This document shows positions 18,850 through 28,212 of a stretch of 64,000 nucleotides of DNA, in pieces (the first letter of the stretch is position 1; each line of letters opens with the position of its first letter). Under the pieces are notes generated by a model. That model was given only the letters and a program-made list of their open reading frames with translations. It had not been told where the DNA came from and made no database searches. Location of the stretch: contig JAPLOA010000093.1 in the NCBI GenBank assembly GCA_026400835.1, positions 45,225-109,224 of the forward strand, written 5' to 3'. This stretch comes from Planctomycetales bacterium. Lineage in GTDB: Bacteria > Planctomycetota > Planctomycetia > Planctomycetales > Planctomycetaceae. Position numbers and translations under genes: made by a program.

Positions 18850-21800
18850 ATGACGAAGACCGTACCACTCATCTTTTCCCGAGTAACCCGAGCCACATCA
18901 ACAACTGGTGACTGCCGTCGCAAGTATCGATGGCTGTCCGGGATGTGGATTGCCGTCACAGTGCTGTGTGCATTCGTGTTCTGCCCAGCGGTGTTTTTCG
19001 CATCAACAGTGGGCTCGTTTGCTGCCGACGAAATCGGCGATGAAAGCAATGAGAGCAAATTTATTGAAAAGCACGGTCCAGCGCAAATCCTGGCTGAGAA
19101 CCTCATTCGAGTTCGTGAACAGGAACTCCTGTTGCAATCTATTCGAACTGGCGCAGATGGTCTCTTCACGAGTGAATCTCTTGAAGCTTTGCAGCAGATT
19201 TTTGCCTATCCGACCGATGTCTTTCGCATTGATCCGAAGACTTCCAAACCATCCGGAGTCCGGCAGCAGGCACTTCGTCGTTTAGTGACAGCGGATCACT
19301 CCGCGCAGAAGCAGTGGATGCAGTCCGTGACGGTCCTCGCGGATTCAAACTTTCAGCAGGCGATAACGTCAGGGAACAGGTCTGCTCTGTCAGATGTCGC
19401 CCGCAATTTTCCGCTCACAGAGTCCGGAACTCGAGCCGCGATTCTGAGTCTGACAGCCGACTTTCTGAGTGGACGCCGCCGGGATGTTGAACAGCGATTG
19501 CGGCAAATGGTGGCCGACTATGCAGGCACGATCCACGAAGAGTCTGTCCGCAACAGGTCGAAGTCATTGTTGGAAAAATCGGGTATCGAACTTACAAGTA
19601 GTGCAGAAGTTATTCCGAATCAGCACAATGCCGCGACTGACTCTACAACCAGGCTTTCCCTGTCAACCGTCGAAGACGCTGGAACCATTTCACCTCCGTG
19701 GCCCAAAGCCGTGTGGACATGGGCCGAAGACATCTGGAGTTTTCCGGGCCTCCCGCAACCTCAGGCAGGCAACGCGTTGGAGTCGATGATTCCGGGTTCT
19801 GCACAGTCCTTAAGTGATTTCAGAAACTGGCGTCCCGTGCTGTGGGACGACAGCCTGATTATCCGGACCCCATTTCGTATTATTGCTTTCGAAAAATCCA
19901 CTGGTCGACAGAAGTGGACAATGCCCACACAGACGTTTAATCGTGAGGAGAGCATCAACAACTCTCACGAGGGTGATGCAGACAATCTGCGATTCAGCGG
20001 CGGCACTGTTGATGAACCGGGAATTTTCAATGGACTCGGGGCATTTGGCCTGATGTCCAGCGACGATGAGTTTCTGTATCTGATCGATCGCTTCAACTTC
20101 TTTTCACCTGACCCAGAGCTGGCAGAGAACGGCCTCCGCCCTCGCGGACGTTTGCGACTTGGGGGACCTCAAATTGATCCAACGGCACTAGCGGAGACTC
20201 CTCAGGCAACTCGGATTGTCGCGCTCCGCAAAGCGAAGCCGGAAGGTGTGCCGGGCGTGGCGTGGATCGCTGGTGATCAGCCGAAATTCGATTACCTGCC
20301 GATGCAATCCGAGCCCCAAATTGAAAGAAGCCTGTTTGGAAGTCCTTCAAACTCAGCAGCACCGTCCTTATCGAGCACTGCTACGAACAAGGGGAGTAAA
20401 ACTCAGGCGTCGGTGACACAGCCAGTGGAGCAGGCAGGAGCGAGCTCGGGCAGTAGTCAGGCCGCTCTGACGTTGAATGGTCATCGCTTTCAGGCTCCTC
20501 CCGTGGGCCTCGGTGAACTGCTGTTTGTGCCGTCAATGTTTAGAGACCTGCAATGGCTGAACTGTCTGCGACGAGGAACAGGCGACATTATCTGGCAGCA
20601 GCCGCTGACGTTTTCTGATGATCTGATGAGCAGCTACCAGGATGGCGCGAATCCTGTTCGCACCACTTCAGTCTGTATGGTGGTCGGTGACTCAGTCATC
20701 TGTTCGCTTCCCTCCGGGATCATGATTGCAGCACGAGCCTTCGACGGTCAACTGCTGTGGGCCACTGCCATTCGCGACGACGAGTCGCCACGACAGAATC
20801 GAGGTTTTCGCTGGCAGCCAGGCGTCGATGAGGATTTGCAGATCGAATCTCCATGCGTCCTGCTGCCGATGACCGGCGATGGCGTCATCGTCTGCACAGA
20901 CCTTCGATCTCAAAGACTTCATGGAATCAATGCAGAGACTGGCGAGATTATATGGAGTAGTTCTCGAAGAGCATTCGGGCCGGGTGATACCGGTGGCAGC
21001 CCGGATTATTACGTCGCCGGGATTGCCAATGGTCAGGCGATTCTGGTTGGTGAACGTCACTGTCGAAGCGTCAGCCTGAAAACAGGAGATCAGAACTGGG
21101 TCGTGGCAATCATGCGAACATCCGGCCGCGCGGAATGTCGCGGTCGTCGCTGTCTGATTCCGCAGGCTGATGGTCATGTGCTTTCCGTTAACACGGACGA
21201 CGGCACGATCGTTCGGCAGCGACCATCTTTCCTGCCATCCGATGCGTCACTGCAATTCGGGGCGATTACAAGTGATGATGACTATGTTTACGCATCAACT
21301 CCCGTTTCGCTGGCTGTGTTCCCTCGATCGGACTCGCTGCCAAAAACAATCCCGTTGCAGGACCCTATAACCCATGAAACATCTGCCAAGGTATTGACCA
21401 GGATCCAGGCGATGCTGATCAACGGTGACGATCAACTTGCTATCGAAACGCTGAAGTCAGCCGCCAACATTGCGACCAGCGGAACAGGCGATACAACAGA
21501 CGCAGACGACGAAGAACTCAGAGAACCATTTGAGAGATATCTGGGAGAACTCATTCTTCAGGATTGGGCCGCCAGAATCGTTCAGTCGATGGAGTCGGGC
21601 AACAACACAAGTCCTCGGACGTTGATCAGTCCGGAACGAGCAGAGCTGCTTCCTCTGTTGAACCTGAGTTCTGAGCAGCAGGTTCGTGCAGCAGTCCTGA
21701 CAGTTCTCAATAATCCCGAGAATTCACTCAGTGCGGATGAAATTCAGCAGCTTTCTGAATTTCCAGAGTGGCACAAAGCGGTCACGATTACCGATGGCTG

Positions 21801-23544
21801 GAGTGTCAGACCGGAACTGTTGCTTGAAGAATCCGGATCGCTGCCTTTCGCTGATAGTGGCGATACCGCTTCACTTTCAATCCCGAAACGCCGCCAACTG
21901 GCAGCAAACTTAACACTGTTCCCAAATCAAATCAGCTCAGATCAGCGACGCAGTGAACTCATCGAACAATTGATCAGGACCGGAGATTTTTCTTCAGCCG
22001 AAACGGTAGCCATCAGTTGGCAGAGCATCTCTAATTCCCCGCTGCCCAAAAAGATACTGACCCAACTTCGGCAGCGTGACGTAATCGCAGGACTAGTGGA
22101 CGACCCGGCAAAGGCTCCATCAGCACCGGCAGAGCCCGTCTTACAGTTGACAACTCTACCAGGCCTGACTTCAGAGAATGCACGTAATGTCGCCTTCGAG
22201 TCGACGCAGAGCCTGTGCGTCACCGATTGGGATATGCAGCGTGTCGAGAGGGGACTATGGATCAGCAATTTACCGACCTGGATTCGGCCAAAGTTCTTTC
22301 TTGTTGACGGCCCGGGAAATATGCCTGAACTGGTCTCTGTCGACATGAATGATGGCAGTTTGCGTGACCGAGTTCCGCTACCGTTTGCTTTCCACCGCAA
22401 CACGATTGGATATCGCGCCTTATCGAATGGTGTGACAACTCCGGGTCTCGTTCCATTCGCCGGTGCCGAACAGATTACAATGGTCTCCTGCATCGTGCCG
22501 GACAAAGCAACCGTCCTGTGGAACCGACGGCTGGCGAAGTCCGAAGTTGATACCTCCATGATTGAATTCGGACCACTCGGGGCCGACCATTTTGTCTGGC
22601 ACTATCGAGACGAACTGCACTGTTCTCATCCTCTGACCGGACAGGACCTTTGGGTCAGACGACTCCGGTTATCTCCTGCCACTCGCCCAATCCCCGGTGT
22701 CCAAAGAATCTTCGGCGATCATAGTACTACGGTTGTGATGGGAACTGATCTCTCCAGCTATGAACGATTCAGCACGCGGGATGGCAAATCACTCGGCACT
22801 GGACGGCTCTCAATCGGACGAATCAGCGACGCCGTAACCGTGGGGCGTTGCCTGCTGTTTCCGGATAGCAATTCGCAACTTCACCTGTTCGATGGCGGCA
22901 CAGGTCTTGATGCATTGCAGAACAGCGACCCAATCATTCTTGGACGTCACAATCCCGACAGTATGTTTCAAGTATTGAGCGACGGACGTGTTGTCACCGT
23001 CACTTCAGATTTTGAAATTGTCCTGTTAGATACGATTGCCGGCAGAGTCGTGTTTCGCACACCAGCCGCGTCTCACATCAAGACCGGAATCGTATTTGGA
23101 TTGACCGCCTTCGAACGCCATGGTCAGCTTTTTGTGGGGCTTGAAGAACAAAGAGAATTCGTAATCCGCTCTCTTGAAGGCAGCTTTCGCCTGCGAGATC
23201 CCCGAATGCACGGTGGACCACTCCTGTGCCTCGATCCGAAGACCGGAGCCGTGAAATGGACGATGCCGCTTCAGGAAACGTCCATTCCCGAAATTCACGG
23301 TGCTCCAACCGATGTCATGTTGATGTGGAGTCAGCCGCCGGTTGATGAACTACAGCCGAACGAGAAACGCAATCTCACACTGAAGCTGCAACTGGTTGAT
23401 GTTGCCACCGGAAATATCCTTGCCGCAGAGCCATCGATGGCTTCTTCACGACCACTTCGGTGTGTACACAGTGCGGATCGAAAACAGATCGATGTAATCG
23501 CTCGTGATGCAATCATTACGATCAAGGCGGAGTCTCGAGATTAA
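18850..23544 (+). CDS. giant PQQ-like beta-propeller protein
   Basis: Large exported protein of 1564 residues built from PQQ/quinoprotein-like beta-propeller repeats. An N-terminal hydrophobic segment (MWIAVTVLCAFVFCPAVFFA, near residue 33) serves as signal or anchor. Propeller-repeat signatures of the form G-x-x-x-W recur: FEKSTGRQKWTMPTQ, LRRGTGDIIWQQPL, INAETGEIIWSSS, CSHPLTGQDLWVRRL and LDPKTGAVKWTMPL. The first ~230 residues and the region near 840–1100 look helical, like repeat scaffolds. No heme or catalytic motif is seen, so a structural or binding role is as likely as enzymatic activity. Such proteins are common in planctomycetes but uncharacterised. Confidence 0.8.
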   Translation: MTKTVPLIFSRVTRATSTTGDCRRKYRWLSGMWIAVTVLCAFVFCPAVFFASTVGSFAADEIGDESNESKFIEKHGPAQILAENLIRVREQELLLQSIRTGADGLFTSESLEALQQIFAYPTDVFRIDPKTSKPSGVRQQALRRLVTADHSAQKQWMQSVTVLADSNFQQAITSGNRSALSDVARNFPLTESGTRAAILSLTADFLSGRRRDVEQRLRQMVADYAGTIHEESVRNRSKSLLEKSGIELTSSAEVIPNQHNAATDSTTRLSLSTVEDAGTISPPWPKAVWTWAEDIWSFPGLPQPQAGNALESMIPGSAQSLSDFRNWRPVLWDDSLIIRTPFRIIAFEKSTGRQKWTMPTQTFNREESINNSHEGDADNLRFSGGTVDEPGIFNGLGAFGLMSSDDEFLYLIDRFNFFSPDPELAENGLRPRGRLRLGGPQIDPTALAETPQATRIVALRKAKPEGVPGVAWIAGDQPKFDYLPMQSEPQIERSLFGSPSNSAAPSLSSTATNKGSKTQASVTQPVEQAGASSGSSQAALTLNGHRFQAPPVGLGELLFVPSMFRDLQWLNCLRRGTGDIIWQQPLTFSDDLMSSYQDGANPVRTTSVCMVVGDSVICSLPSGIMIAARAFDGQLLWATAIRDDESPRQNRGFRWQPGVDEDLQIESPCVLLPMTGDGVIVCTDLRSQRLHGINAETGEIIWSSSRRAFGPGDTGGSPDYYVAGIANGQAILVGERHCRSVSLKTGDQNWVVAIMRTSGRAECRGRRCLIPQADGHVLSVNTDDGTIVRQRPSFLPSDASLQFGAITSDDDYVYASTPVSLAVFPRSDSLPKTIPLQDPITHETSAKVLTRIQAMLINGDDQLAIETLKSAANIATSGTGDTTDADDEELREPFERYLGELILQDWAARIVQSMESGNNTSPRTLISPERAELLPLLNLSSEQQVRAAVLTVLNNPENSLSADEIQQLSEFPEWHKAVTITDGWSVRPELLLEESGSLPFADSGDTASLSIPKRRQLAANLTLFPNQISSDQRRSELIEQLIRTGDFSSAETVAISWQSISNSPLPKKILTQLRQRDVIAGLVDDPAKAPSAPAEPVLQLTTLPGLTSENARNVAFESTQSLCVTDWDMQRVERGLWISNLPTWIRPKFFLVDGPGNMPELVSVDMNDGSLRDRVPLPFAFHRNTIGYRALSNGVTTPGLVPFAGAEQITMVSCIVPDKATVLWNRRLAKSEVDTSMIEFGPLGADHFVWHYRDELHCSHPLTGQDLWVRRLRLSPATRPIPGVQRIFGDHSTTVVMGTDLSSYERFSTRDGKSLGTGRLSIGRISDAVTVGRCLLFPDSNSQLHLFDGGTGLDALQNSDPIILGRHNPDSMFQVLSDGRVVTVTSDFEIVLLDTIAGRVVFRTPAASHIKTGIVFGLTAFERHGQLFVGLEEQREFVIRSLEGSFRLRDPRMHGGPLLCLDPKTGAVKWTMPLQETSIPEIHGAPTDVMLMWSQPPVDELQPNEKRNLTLKLQLVDVATGNILAAEPSMASSRPLRCVHSADRKQIDVIARDAIITIKAESRD

Positions 23545-23652
23545 TCCTGGAACGCTCAGAGAAACCGAGACCGGCTCCCGCAGAGATCCCGGAATCACGG
23601 GGAAAAGCGACCGTGATGGGGGCCTGTCCCTTTTTTTGGGGGGCACCCTATT

Positions 23653-24675
23653 GTGACTCAGGCTTCCATCAATTTTGGATTACTGCAACAACCATTGTTC
23701 GCCGCGGCCATAGCGATCGTCGTCTCCTTAGTCGTCGGACCATTCGTCATTCGCCTGCTGAGATTAAGATTACGCGAACGAATCGCCAGTGATTCAGCCA
23801 CGCTTGATGCTCTGCATGCATCAAAGCGGCAGACACCCACAATGGGCGGTGTTCTTATCTTACTAGCCTTCATGACCAGTTTGTTCACGACAACGGCAGC
23901 CTCCGCAGAACCTACAATCATCATCAGCCTCACAGCTTTGACACTTTGTCTTGTCGGAGCGATCGACGACTGGATCAAAGCCACGACAACAAGAAAAGGA
24001 CTGACGGTTCGACAAAAGCTATCTGCACAGACATTGATTGCTCTCATGGCTGCTGTTTTTCTTTTCTTCTTTCGAATCGGCCCCTCCAACTCACGGCTGT
24101 CCTTATCCGGATGGCTGCCCGAGTCGATCGATTGGCTGTATATCCCCTGGGCCGCCCTCGTCATCATTTCAGTTTCGAATGCCGTGAATCTCACAGACGG
24201 ACTGGACGGACTTGCTGCCGGGTGTACCACCATAACCGCATCGGCAACAACCGTGATTCTCGTTGCACAAATTTCTTCTGGCGGTGACTCCGAAAGCCTG
24301 ATGGTTGCAGCAACCATCTCGGCCGCGTTGGCAGGTTCGACGGCCGGATTTCTCTGGTTCAATCGTTTTCCGGCTCAGGTCTTTATGGGAGATGCGGGCT
24401 CATTGCCGATTGGTGGAATAGTCGCACTCACGGCGTTGAGCAGTGGTACGGAACTTCTGCTGTTGCTGACGGGGGCCGTGTTTGTTTCGGAGACCGTTAG
24501 CGTGATGTTGCAGGTGTTTTGGTTTCGTCGAACAGGTCGCAGAATTCTGCTCTGTAGTCCTCTTCACAATCACTTCGTGTTTAAGAAAGTGCCCGAAACG
24601 AAGATTGTAAAATGGTTCTGGTTGACAGCCGCTATGAGTGCGATCCTCGCGGCAGGACTCGCTATGCAGGCTTGA
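23653..24675 (+). CDS. mraY: phospho-N-acetylmuramoyl-pentapeptide transferase
   Basis: Integral membrane enzyme that transfers phospho-MurNAc-pentapeptide from UDP to undecaprenyl phosphate, making lipid I for peptidoglycan. 340 residues with about ten hydrophobic segments. Family motifs are present: KRQTPTMGGVLIL, the catalytic aspartates in GAIDDWIK followed by KGLTVRQKL, NAVNLTDGLDGLA, FMGDAGSLPIGG and the C-terminal CSPLHNHF. It begins with GTG; a TTG a few codons away is not better. It is isolated from other cell-wall genes here; the gene before it is the giant propeller protein. Confident for MraY over the WecA branch because of the LHNHF and KGLT motifs. Confidence 0.92.
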   Translation: MTQASINFGLLQQPLFAAAIAIVVSLVVGPFVIRLLRLRLRERIASDSATLDALHASKRQTPTMGGVLILLAFMTSLFTTTAASAEPTIIISLTALTLCLVGAIDDWIKATTTRKGLTVRQKLSAQTLIALMAAVFLFFFRIGPSNSRLSLSGWLPESIDWLYIPWAALVIISVSNAVNLTDGLDGLAAGCTTITASATTVILVAQISSGGDSESLMVAATISAALAGSTAGFLWFNRFPAQVFMGDAGSLPIGGIVALTALSSGTELLLLLTGAVFVSETVSVMLQVFWFRRTGRRILLCSPLHNHFVFKKVPETKIVKWFWLTAAMSAILAAGLAMQA

Positions 24676-24780
24676 TTGCGAAACTCTGTCGCCCTGCAGC
24701 TCAAGCCATTTCGAGACCTTACTGATAAATCCGAATCACGAGTGCGATGATGGCCCAACAAGCCGTCTGCGTCCTGAATT

Positions 24781-25716
24781 TCAGCCACCCGCGGCGGCGA
24801 TGAAAACCGTTCGAGGCTGAAGCTGAAAATCGTCCGTCACAACAGCCAACGCCAACAAGTCGGTGAAATCTGCTCCGGTCAAAGCGATGATATCACCAGC
24901 GATGACATTCTTTGCCACGTTAGTGTTTCGCATTCGACTGCGATCGAGCCGGACCATGCGTCCACAAATTAAATGTCCCACATCGTCGGCAGAGCAATCA
25001 AAAGCTGGCAACCCGGCAACAATCTCCACGGCGGGGCGAATTCTCTCCTGAATTGTTGCCACAGTGATCTGATCGTCCGGCAAACTTTCGGTGACCGAAA
25101 AATTGCCTACACGAGTTCTCTCGAGTCGGCTCATCAAAGCTCCGCATCCCAACTGCAAACCCAGATCGCGAGCGATCGAACGAATGTAGGTACCGGAGCC
25201 GCAGGTAATCTCGAGCTCAAGCCTGGGCCAGGAGTAGTCAAGAACTTTGATCTCGTCAATTCGGACCGTTTTCGCGTTCAACTCGACAGACTCGCCTCTC
25301 CGAGCCAAAGCATAGGCACGCTGGCCGTTGACATGAACGGCGGAAAAATCCGGTGGCACCTGAAGGATGTTTCCGATCATCGCTTCCAGATGCTGCACGA
25401 TTTCAGCAAGCTGACACGGCTCTATCGGTGTCGCGGGCAAGCTGATCTTGCCTGTCGCATCATCAGTATCGCTGCTCACGCCGAGGGTGAACTCGGTTCG
25501 GTACGTTTTTGAGCCTTCCTGCAACAACGAAATCAGCTTCGTGGCAGGACCAACACACACCAGGAGAACCCCCGTCGCCATGGGGTCAAGCGTTCCTGCG
25601 TGACCAACTTTTGCCGGCTTCACAAGTCGCTGAACTCGATTCACCAGGTCACGCGACGTAATTCCCTCCGGCTTCAGCAGGTTCAGGACACCAAAGAGCT
25701 TTGCAGATGCAGTCAT
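24781..25716 (-). CDS. truB: tRNA pseudouridine-55 synthase
   Basis: Makes pseudouridine 55 in the T-loop of tRNAs. 311 residues from the ATG at 25716. The catalytic motif is HAGTLDPMATGVLLV with the aspartate nucleophile, preceded by LLKPEGITSRDLVNRV. Further TruB signatures are GKISLPATP, AYALARRGESVEL and CGSGTYIRSIARDLG. A TTG at 25743 could extend it by nine residues. It lies downstream of csrA on the same strand but is separated by a strong terminator, so it probably has its own promoter near 25720–25745. It converges on mraY. Confidence 0.93.
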   Translation of the reverse strand: MTASAKLFGVLNLLKPEGITSRDLVNRVQRLVKPAKVGHAGTLDPMATGVLLVCVGPATKLISLLQEGSKTYRTEFTLGVSSDTDDATGKISLPATPIEPCQLAEIVQHLEAMIGNILQVPPDFSAVHVNGQRAYALARRGESVELNAKTVRIDEIKVLDYSWPRLELEITCGSGTYIRSIARDLGLQLGCGALMSRLERTRVGNFSVTESLPDDQITVATIQERIRPAVEIVAGLPAFDCSADDVGHLICGRMVRLDRSRMRNTNVAKNVIAGDIIALTGADFTDLLALAVVTDDFQLQPRTVFIAAAGG

Positions 25717-25746
25717 ACCCGTCGACACTTCAGCAACGATCAACGC

Positions 25747-25792
25747 AAAAACGCAGGCAGCCTTCGGAAATCAATTCCCGAAGGCTGCCTGC
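25747..25792 (-). terminator. intrinsic terminator of csrA
   Basis: A perfect 15-bp stem (arms 25753–25767 and 25778–25792, GCAGGCAGCCTTCGG) with a 10-base loop. On the minus strand it is followed by GTTTTTG. It lies 52 bp after the csrA stop and before the truB start, so csrA should be monocistronic. Confidence 0.88.
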
Positions 25793-25843
25793 TCTATAGA
25801 TTCCGCATCTGAATGATACGGTGAAAGTCTGCGATGAACAGTC

Positions 25844-26032
25844 TTAAACCGTTTTCGCGCCAGGTTCTGCCTCACGGCGAATGGCGTCATAGATCTCCTG
25901 GCGATGTACTGTCACATCGCGAGGCGCATCAATTCCGATGCGTACCTTGTCGCCTCGGACTTCAACGATGGTGACACGGATGTTGTCACCGATGATTATG
26001 GTTTCGTCGCTCTGACGTGAAAGCACCAGCAT
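25844..26032 (-). CDS. csrA: carbon storage regulator CsrA
   Basis: Small RNA-binding protein that controls translation and stability of target mRNAs by binding GGA motifs. 62 residues. The sequence MLVLSRQSDETIIIGDNI and VRIGIDAPRDVTVHRQEIY matches the CsrA core. The ATG at 26032 is preceded by a perfect AAGGAGGA site, which settles the start over an upstream codon at 26050. The AAGGAGGATC leader contains a GGA triplet at the ribosome site, consistent with autoregulation (inference). Confidence 0.95.
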   Translation of the reverse strand: MLVLSRQSDETIIIGDNIRVTIVEVRGDKVRIGIDAPRDVTVHRQEIYDAIRREAEPGAKTV

Positions 26033-26611
26033 AAGATCCTCCTTCAGCAACAGGATCGACGCGGCTTCGGCAGAAATTCATCTGTTTTGTGAGTGGTGTC
26101 ACAGGTCGGGGCATCGTCGCACCGCGCAGTTCTGGCTCATCAGTTGCATCCCGTACAGTCGGACCTCAGCACGGGGGATAATCCGTAGTTTGGCAGACAA
26201 ACAACCAAAGAGCGAGAGTACCCGGACCTCGAGCGAACACGTTGCCCACTCCCCTGCAGTCTCAAACCTGCGCAATCAAGCCAGGTACGATAACCTGAGG
26301 AATCCTGCAATCGCCTGAAGTCCGACGCCTTACTGATCACCTCGAACCTGGGCCGAAAAATCGTTCCGAGTGGCTTCGAAGCAACAGCTCCGGAACCTCG
26401 TTACGACCGAATCAACCTCGACAAGCTTTTGAAATCTCCCCCAGGCACCCAAAATTGACTCAATCCAACCAATCACATCCGCGAACTCCGTCGTTGGATC
26501 TGGACGTGCAAGGCGGATTCAACGTAACCTCCCAAGAATCCTCAGTCTCAAAGCCCGAGCCCTGAAAACGGGACGGCAAAATTACTTTCACTGCTTTTGG
26601 GTTCGGTCTCC
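26033..26611. other. long intergenic region, no gene seen
   Basis: 579 bp between divergent csrA and the ExbB-like gene. I looked on both strands for tRNA-like cloverleafs, small ORFs with ribosome sites and repeats, and found nothing convincing. Short frames on the minus strand here have atypical composition. The csrA promoter and the ExbB-like gene promoter must be inside. A regulatory RNA (for instance a CsrA antagonist) cannot be excluded. Confidence 0.4.
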
Positions 26612-27313
26612 ATGCCATTGAAGATTCCTCAGACCAATGATGTGGGCGAATGGCTGCAATTTCTGTCCAGTCTTTCCACACCAGTCATCGCTGGCTGTGC
26701 GGTGTTGCATCTTATGTACTTTGCGATATTGCGGCAGTGGTATCAGCGAGACTTGCGGATTATTGCCGGAACCCTCGACGACTACACTCGAGGATTAAAG
26801 TATCGCAGCATTCTTGGTCGTTCTGCTCCGCTGACGACGCAGATTGACGCCTTCGTGCAGGATGTCAATGACGTCATCACCGATACCAGTCGACATGACG
26901 ACAGAGCGGAATGTCTGCGACGCATACACATTCTTGATGAGAAACGCCGCTATCTGGAATCCGTGTCGTTCGAAACATCTACCAACATGGCGAGGACCAT
27001 GATTGAGGCTTATCCACTTGGGGGTGTGCTGGGCACTGTCCTCGCCATCGGATCAGCACTTCAGGCCGATTCTGCCGCTCAAACGGCGGCCGCCGCATCA
27101 TCAACCGTCAACGTGGTAATGGAACGGTTCGGTGATTCGATCTGGTCGACATTCACCGGACTCTTTGCCGCAATCCTCCTGATGTTCATCAACAGCTTTC
27201 TGGAGGTTCGATTCAATCGACTGGCTGAAAGTCGTACTCATGTTCGCGACATGGTGGGTCGCGCGAAGCGTGAACTGGGGCTTGCTGCAGTTATGGCGAG
27301 GGAGACGGCCTGA
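26612..27313 (+). CDS. MotA/TolQ/ExbB-like proton channel subunit
   Basis: Inner-membrane protein of the ExbB/TolQ/MotA superfamily, 233 residues. Three hydrophobic segments can be seen: near residues 20–40 (TPVIAGCAVLHLMYFAIL), 120–145 (YPLGGVLGTVLAIGSAL) and 165–190 (TFTGLFAAILLMFINSFLEV), separated by a large cytoplasmic loop as in ExbB. The GVLGTVLAIG segment matches the channel-lining helix of the family. The ATG at 26612 is preferred over a TTG at 26597. Its stop overlaps the ExbD-like start by one base. The energised partner or load is unknown. Confidence 0.8.
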   Translation: MPLKIPQTNDVGEWLQFLSSLSTPVIAGCAVLHLMYFAILRQWYQRDLRIIAGTLDDYTRGLKYRSILGRSAPLTTQIDAFVQDVNDVITDTSRHDDRAECLRRIHILDEKRRYLESVSFETSTNMARTMIEAYPLGGVLGTVLAIGSALQADSAAQTAAAASSTVNVVMERFGDSIWSTFTGLFAAILLMFINSFLEVRFNRLAESRTHVRDMVGRAKRELGLAAVMARETA

Positions 27314-28101
27314 TGCTGAGTCCTCGACGACTTACGCTGCAGCTCACTCCCCTCCTGGACCTGCTGCTGATCGTGATGTTTTCGCAGTATATTGAGAACC
27401 GCGATCGCAGTCTTCAGGCTCAGAAAGAGATCGCTCAGCAAAGATCGAAAGCAGACGCGGAACTCGCCGAAAGACGTGAGACATTGGAGCAGGAATTCGC
27501 TCGTCAGCAGAAATCGATCGAAGATCTTCGAACGGTTTACGACGAGCGCTTCCGCAGCATTCTGGAGCAGCATCATCAGGCAGGTACTCTGCTGGCAGAA
27601 TCCCTGAATCTGCCCGGTGCGGCCATGACGGAGATTCTTAAACTCCGCACGACAAACTCTCCTGAAGATGCAGAACGACTTTCCTCCGCGACGGAGCGTG
27701 TCAAAGAACTGATGCAGGCTCGGGGCGAGGATGTATTTCGGTTTCTGATTAAGGTCGATCAGATGCAAAAGCATGTCAGCGTCTGGGAAGTACATGTTCT
27801 GGAGAATGGCAAGACTCGAATCTCAGACGGCGAGCAGTCATTCACAGCAGATTACGAATCTGAAACGGACTTTGCGGCCAGGTTATTCGAACACAGCAAG
27901 TCATTCGCGGATCCGCGAACACTGGTCATCATGCTTCTGTCCTGGGGAGACGCCCAGGGTGGAGCACGACAACGAGCAACCAATGGAATGCCCATCCTCG
28001 CGGAACAACTTCGCAAAGACGCAGCGGGAATTCGGTGGTATGATTTCTCGATCGTCGGTTTTCGTGCGAATGGTCCGATTTTCAACGGCAGATCAGAATA
28101 G
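27313..28101 (+). CDS. ExbD/MotB-like coiled-coil membrane protein
   Basis: 262 residues. The N-terminus resembles ExbD/TolR: LTLQLTPLLDLLLIVMF, a single membrane helix with an aspartate that would line the proton path. A long coiled coil follows (about 35–85, rich in E, K, R and Q), then an alpha/beta C-terminal part in the periplasm (PRTLVIMLLSWGDAQGG). It starts on the stop codon of the ExbB-like gene, so the two subunits are coupled, as in known stator pairs. No OmpA-type peptidoglycan-binding domain is recognised. Confidence 0.7.
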   Translation: MLSPRRLTLQLTPLLDLLLIVMFSQYIENRDRSLQAQKEIAQQRSKADAELAERRETLEQEFARQQKSIEDLRTVYDERFRSILEQHHQAGTLLAESLNLPGAAMTEILKLRTTNSPEDAERLSSATERVKELMQARGEDVFRFLIKVDQMQKHVSVWEVHVLENGKTRISDGEQSFTADYESETDFAARLFEHSKSFADPRTLVIMLLSWGDAQGGARQRATNGMPILAEQLRKDAAGIRWYDFSIVGFRANGPIFNGRSE

Positions 28102-28150
28102 CTGTCGTTCTCGGCATCGAATCAGTACGTCATCACATTCTGATCAACAC

Positions 28151-28195
28151 GTCGGACAGTCCTGTCCGACAGCAAATTGACGGGCAGGAATGCCC
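28151..28195. repeat. two adjacent intergenic hairpins
   Basis: A perfect 9-bp hairpin GTCGGACAG/CTGTCCGAC (28151–28170) is followed by GGGCA/TGCCC (28182–28195) just upstream of the ribosome site of the next gene. A related GGGCA-TTCT-TGCCC hairpin is at 36873–36886. They could modulate translation or be members of a small intergenic repeat family. Confidence 0.65.
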
Positions 28196-28212
28196 CTCCC
28201 TGGAGAACTTAG

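Noticed and set aside
23624..23652. T-run and G-run just before mraY as a terminator or slippage site
   Set aside because: No stem precedes the T-run, and the mraY frame starts cleanly at the GTG after it.
26033..26611. tRNA or small RNA gene in the long gap before the ExbB-like gene
   Set aside because: No cloverleaf, terminator or promoter pattern could be supported by eye.
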